Shown here in pieces: positions 5,102-6,921 of a DNA stretch of 6,921 nt. The number at the start of each line of letters is the position of its first letter. Positions within the stretch are counted from its first letter, which is position 1. The position numbers and the translations under genes are program-made. The stretch comes from Bacteroidales bacterium UBA3630 (lineage in GTDB: Bacteria > Bacteroidota > Bacteroidia > Bacteroidales > P3). Location: NCBI GenBank assembly GCA_002373995.1, contig DFLB01000066.1, forward strand, positions 1 to 6,921, written 5' to 3'. The notes beneath the pieces were generated by a model that had not been told where the DNA came from, searched no databases, and was given only the letters and a program-made list of their open reading frames with translations.

Positions 5102-6921
5102 TTAGTTTGTCTTTGCAGTAGCTTTTATGAAGTGGAGGTTCTCCAAGCGATAGAGTTGGGCACGGTCGTTCTCTAAACCGGCTCCGTGGCGGCGCAGGTG
5201 AAGTGGTTGTGTGAGCGAAGGAAGGGTGTTGCCTGGTGTGAGCCAGAAGTCGCTGTTCTTTTGGTTAAGCCCATGCGCAAGGTAAAGCATTAGGTCGTAC
5301 CCAGTCGAAGCCAACGCCGACGTGGGCTCTGTGCCGAAGCGTGTACGGTAGGCTTTGAGAAAGTTGATGTGCACTTCGTTGGTCATATCCCATGCAGTGC
5401 TGAACGTGTGGTAGTTCAACTGCTGCAATTGTGCGAAATCGACATCAACATAGTCTCGAGTCCAGTCGTTGAGGGTATAGAGTGAGGGTGTGTTAGTCTT
5501 AAATGCGGCCAGTTTATTGAGTAGGTTGCCGGCAAATACACGGTTATTGTCTTTGTTTTGGTCATAGATGCTTAGCACGTTGCAGGAGGGGGTCTTATTG
5601 AGTAATGCCGTCAGTTTGGCACTTTGGCTCCAGTTGAAAAGAGTATATGCAATGTCCGTGCGGCTTTCGAGCTGGCGTTTCAGCTCGTCGAAGACGGGAC
5701 GTTCTTCCTTGGAGCCAGAGTGGATGACGTATAGGTGTGCCTTGGGTCTCTCGGCGACCATGTTGTTGAGCATAAGGCTTATCATGCCTTCCACTGAGGG
5801 TTGTATCTTCACCATATAAGGGTTCTCAGCGCAAAGTTCGCTGCGTGTAGCCATGGGGTTGACAATATAGACACCGGCCTGCTGAGCGAGGGCAGCGGCC
5901 CTGTCGAAAGCGTCGCGTAGCAGCAAGGCGACAATGAAGTCGCTTTGCGCCACTTTGTGGCTCATAAAGGCCTGTTCTACTTGTGTTGCGCTATTCTCAC
6001 TAACATCAACCACGTTCAATTCTATGTTAATGCCTTCCTCGGCCAGTCTGTCAAGAGCCATCAGTATACCTTCGTAGAACTCAATGAATTCAAATTGTCG
6101 ATAGCTTTTCTTGCCCCGCTGTTCGATGTCGAACTTGGAGGTGCTGATTTGCTCCATTTGATCCAGATGGAGTGGCATCATTAGTGCAATCTTTAATGTC
6201 TTGCGTGCCTGACGTCGGGGCTCTTCTGTGGTTGGATTGGATGGGCTTGTGAAGGGCTGGCTATTTGGTACGTATTCTGTCATCGCCACGGCTGAGGTGG
6301 AAGCAAAAGCCAAGGCGGGAGAAGAAACGGATGCATAGTTTACGGTGTCGATAATAAATGTGGTATCATGTACGGTGTAAGGCACATTTATATAGGTTGT
6401 GTCATGTAAGTTAATATAGGTCGTATCGTGCACAGGTACATACTTCGTTAGTGTCACGGTGTCGATAACGATGGTGGTGTCATGTACGGTGTAGGATGAA
6501 TTGATGTCGATTGTGTCATGCATGGTGATATAGGTGGTATCATGCACATGCTTGTAGTTCGTCAGCGTCACCGTGTCTATGATGATGGAGGTGTCGTGTA
6601 CGGCGTAGGGGACGTTAATATAGGTTGTGTCATGCACTGTTACGTACTCCGTCAGCGTCACCGTGTCTATGATGATGGATGTGTCGTGTACGGCGTAGGG
6701 GACGTTAATATAGGTTGTGTCATGCACTGTTACGTACTCCGTCAGCGTCACCGTGTCTATGATGACAGAGGTGTCGCGTACGGCGTAGGGGACGTTAATA
6801 TAGGTTGTATCATGCACCGTCACATACTCCGTTAGCGTCACCGTGTCTGTGATGACGGAGGTGTCACGTACGGCGAAGGGAACGTTAATATAGGTTGTGT
6901 CATGCACTGTTACGTACTCCG
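5102..6921 (-). CDS. Repeat-bearing protein with type 1 periplasmic-binding fold (N-terminus outside window)
   Basis: The frame is open from the right edge to a TAA at 5102-5104, at least 605 residues, so the true start and any signal peptide lie beyond 6921. The GTG at 6907 is only an internal Val codon. Counting from that Val, residues 1-192 are a tandem repeat (described separately), 193-235 a Ser/Thr/Pro-rich linker, and 237-600 a type 1 periplasmic-binding domain like that of Leu/Ile/Val receptors: KIALMMPLHL (first strand), EFIEFYEGILMALDRL (first helix), YIVNPMATRSEL, LYVIHSGSKEERP, and STGYDLMLYL. Bacteroidetes have a family with this fold often joined to LysM domains; no LysM is visible here. 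Location in the periplasm or at the surface is inferred. The lpxC gene follows after 8 bp, suggesting co-transcription and perhaps an envelope role. No transporter genes accompany it in the window. The ligand is unknown. Confidence 0.8.
   Translation of the reverse strand, partial: EYVTVHDTTYINVPFAVRDTSVITDTVTLTEYVTVHDTTYINVPYAVRDTSVIIDTVTLTEYVTVHDTTYINVPYAVHDTSIIIDTVTLTEYVTVHDTTYINVPYAVHDTSIIIDTVTLTNYKHVHDTTYITMHDTIDINSSYTVHDTTIVIDTVTLTKYVPVHDTTYINLHDTTYINVPYTVHDTTFIIDTVNYASVSSPALAFASTSAVAMTEYVPNSQPFTSPSNPTTEEPRRQARKTLKIALMMPLHLDQMEQISTSKFDIEQRGKKSYRQFEFIEFYEGILMALDRLAEEGINIELNVVDVSENSATQVEQAFMSHKVAQSDFIVALLLRDAFDRAAALAQQAGVYIVNPMATRSELCAENPYMVKIQPSVEGMISLMLNNMVAERPKAHLYVIHSGSKEERPVFDELKRQLESRTDIAYTLFNWSQSAKLTALLNKTPSCNVLSIYDQNKDNNRVFAGNLLNKLAAFKTNTPSLYTLNDWTRDYVDVDFAQLQQLNYHTFSTAWDMTNEVHINFLKAYRTRFGTEPTSALASTGYDLMLYLAHGLNQKNSDFWLTPGNTLPSLTQPLHLRRHGAGLENDRAQLYRLENLHFIKATAKTN
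6332..6921 (-). repeat. In-frame tandem repeat array, 90-bp unit (HDTTYIN repeat)
   Basis: The protein unit is 30 residues: V-HDTTYINVPYAVHDTS, then IIIDTVTLTEYVT. Four units of exactly 90 bp lie at 6907-6818, 6817-6728, 6727-6638 and 6637-6548, followed by longer, more divergent units at 6547-6434 (38 residues) and 6433-6332 (34 residues), both with an extra eight-residue HDTTYI-type insertion. Bases 6908-6921 encode EYVT, the tail of a further unit, so the array continues outside the window. The four outer units are almost identical at the DNA level and the inner two diverge, which suggests recent expansion at the 5' side of the gene. The array keeps frame whatever the copy number. Confidence 0.93.

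Noticed and set aside
6518..6835. A 105-residue + strand reading frame with its own repeats (GVGDVNIG, VLRQRHRVYDD)
   Set aside because: It is the antisense image of the 90-bp repeat array; the minus-strand frame is open much longer and joins a recognisable domain.
6332..6921. CRISPR-like array
   Set aside because: The units are contiguous 90-bp coding repeats with no unique spacers and read through in frame.

Overview
The window looks like a piece of a Bacteroidales chromosome, probably Prevotella-like. The evidence is a BlaI/M56 pair whose M56 protein ends in a TonB-type domain, a periplasmic-binding-like protein of the sort found in Bacteroidetes, lpxC and lpxA side by side, and the near absence of Shine-Dalgarno sequences. 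No RNA gene, CRISPR array, insertion sequence or prophage gene was seen. The genus is inference.

Layout, left to right. (1) Positions 1-263 are the 3' end of a dTDP-glucose 4,6-dehydratase gene (+ strand), closed by a strong hairpin at 287-320. (2) Positions 264-612 form a gene-free spacer with that terminator, an 11-bp direct repeat array, a G-rich stretch and an AT-rich promoter region holding two related AACTAA-centred elements. (3) Positions 613-2324 hold a blaI-like repressor and a blaR1-like M56 membrane protease overlapping by ATGA: a sense-and-derepress module. (4) Positions 2372-3393 hold a HAD phosphatase and a hotdog-fold thioesterase, also overlapping by ATGA. The HAD start codon sits in the loop of an 18-bp hairpin. 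(5) On the minus strand, convergent with these, is a tight cluster running from the right edge leftwards: a repeat-bearing protein with a type 1 periplasmic-binding fold (5' end outside the window), lpxC and lpxA, separated by 8 bp each. The 3' ends of lpxA and the thioesterase gene overlap by 15 bp.

How the genes fit together: LpxA and LpxC catalyse the first two steps of lipid A synthesis. The upstream binding-fold protein is spaced as if co-transcribed with them. The BlaI/M56 pair probably regulates itself and perhaps genes elsewhere. The HAD and thioesterase genes look like housekeeping metabolic enzymes that may be transcribed through from the M56 gene.

Most interesting points: the 90-bp coding repeat array, which is dense in the Bacteroidetes O-glycosylation sequon; the hairpin over the HAD start codon; the lipobox-like sequence inside the M56 protein; a Leu where LpxA normally has a catalytic-site His; and an LpxC without the FabZ domain usually fused to it in this phylum. 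No wholly new multi-gene system was identified.
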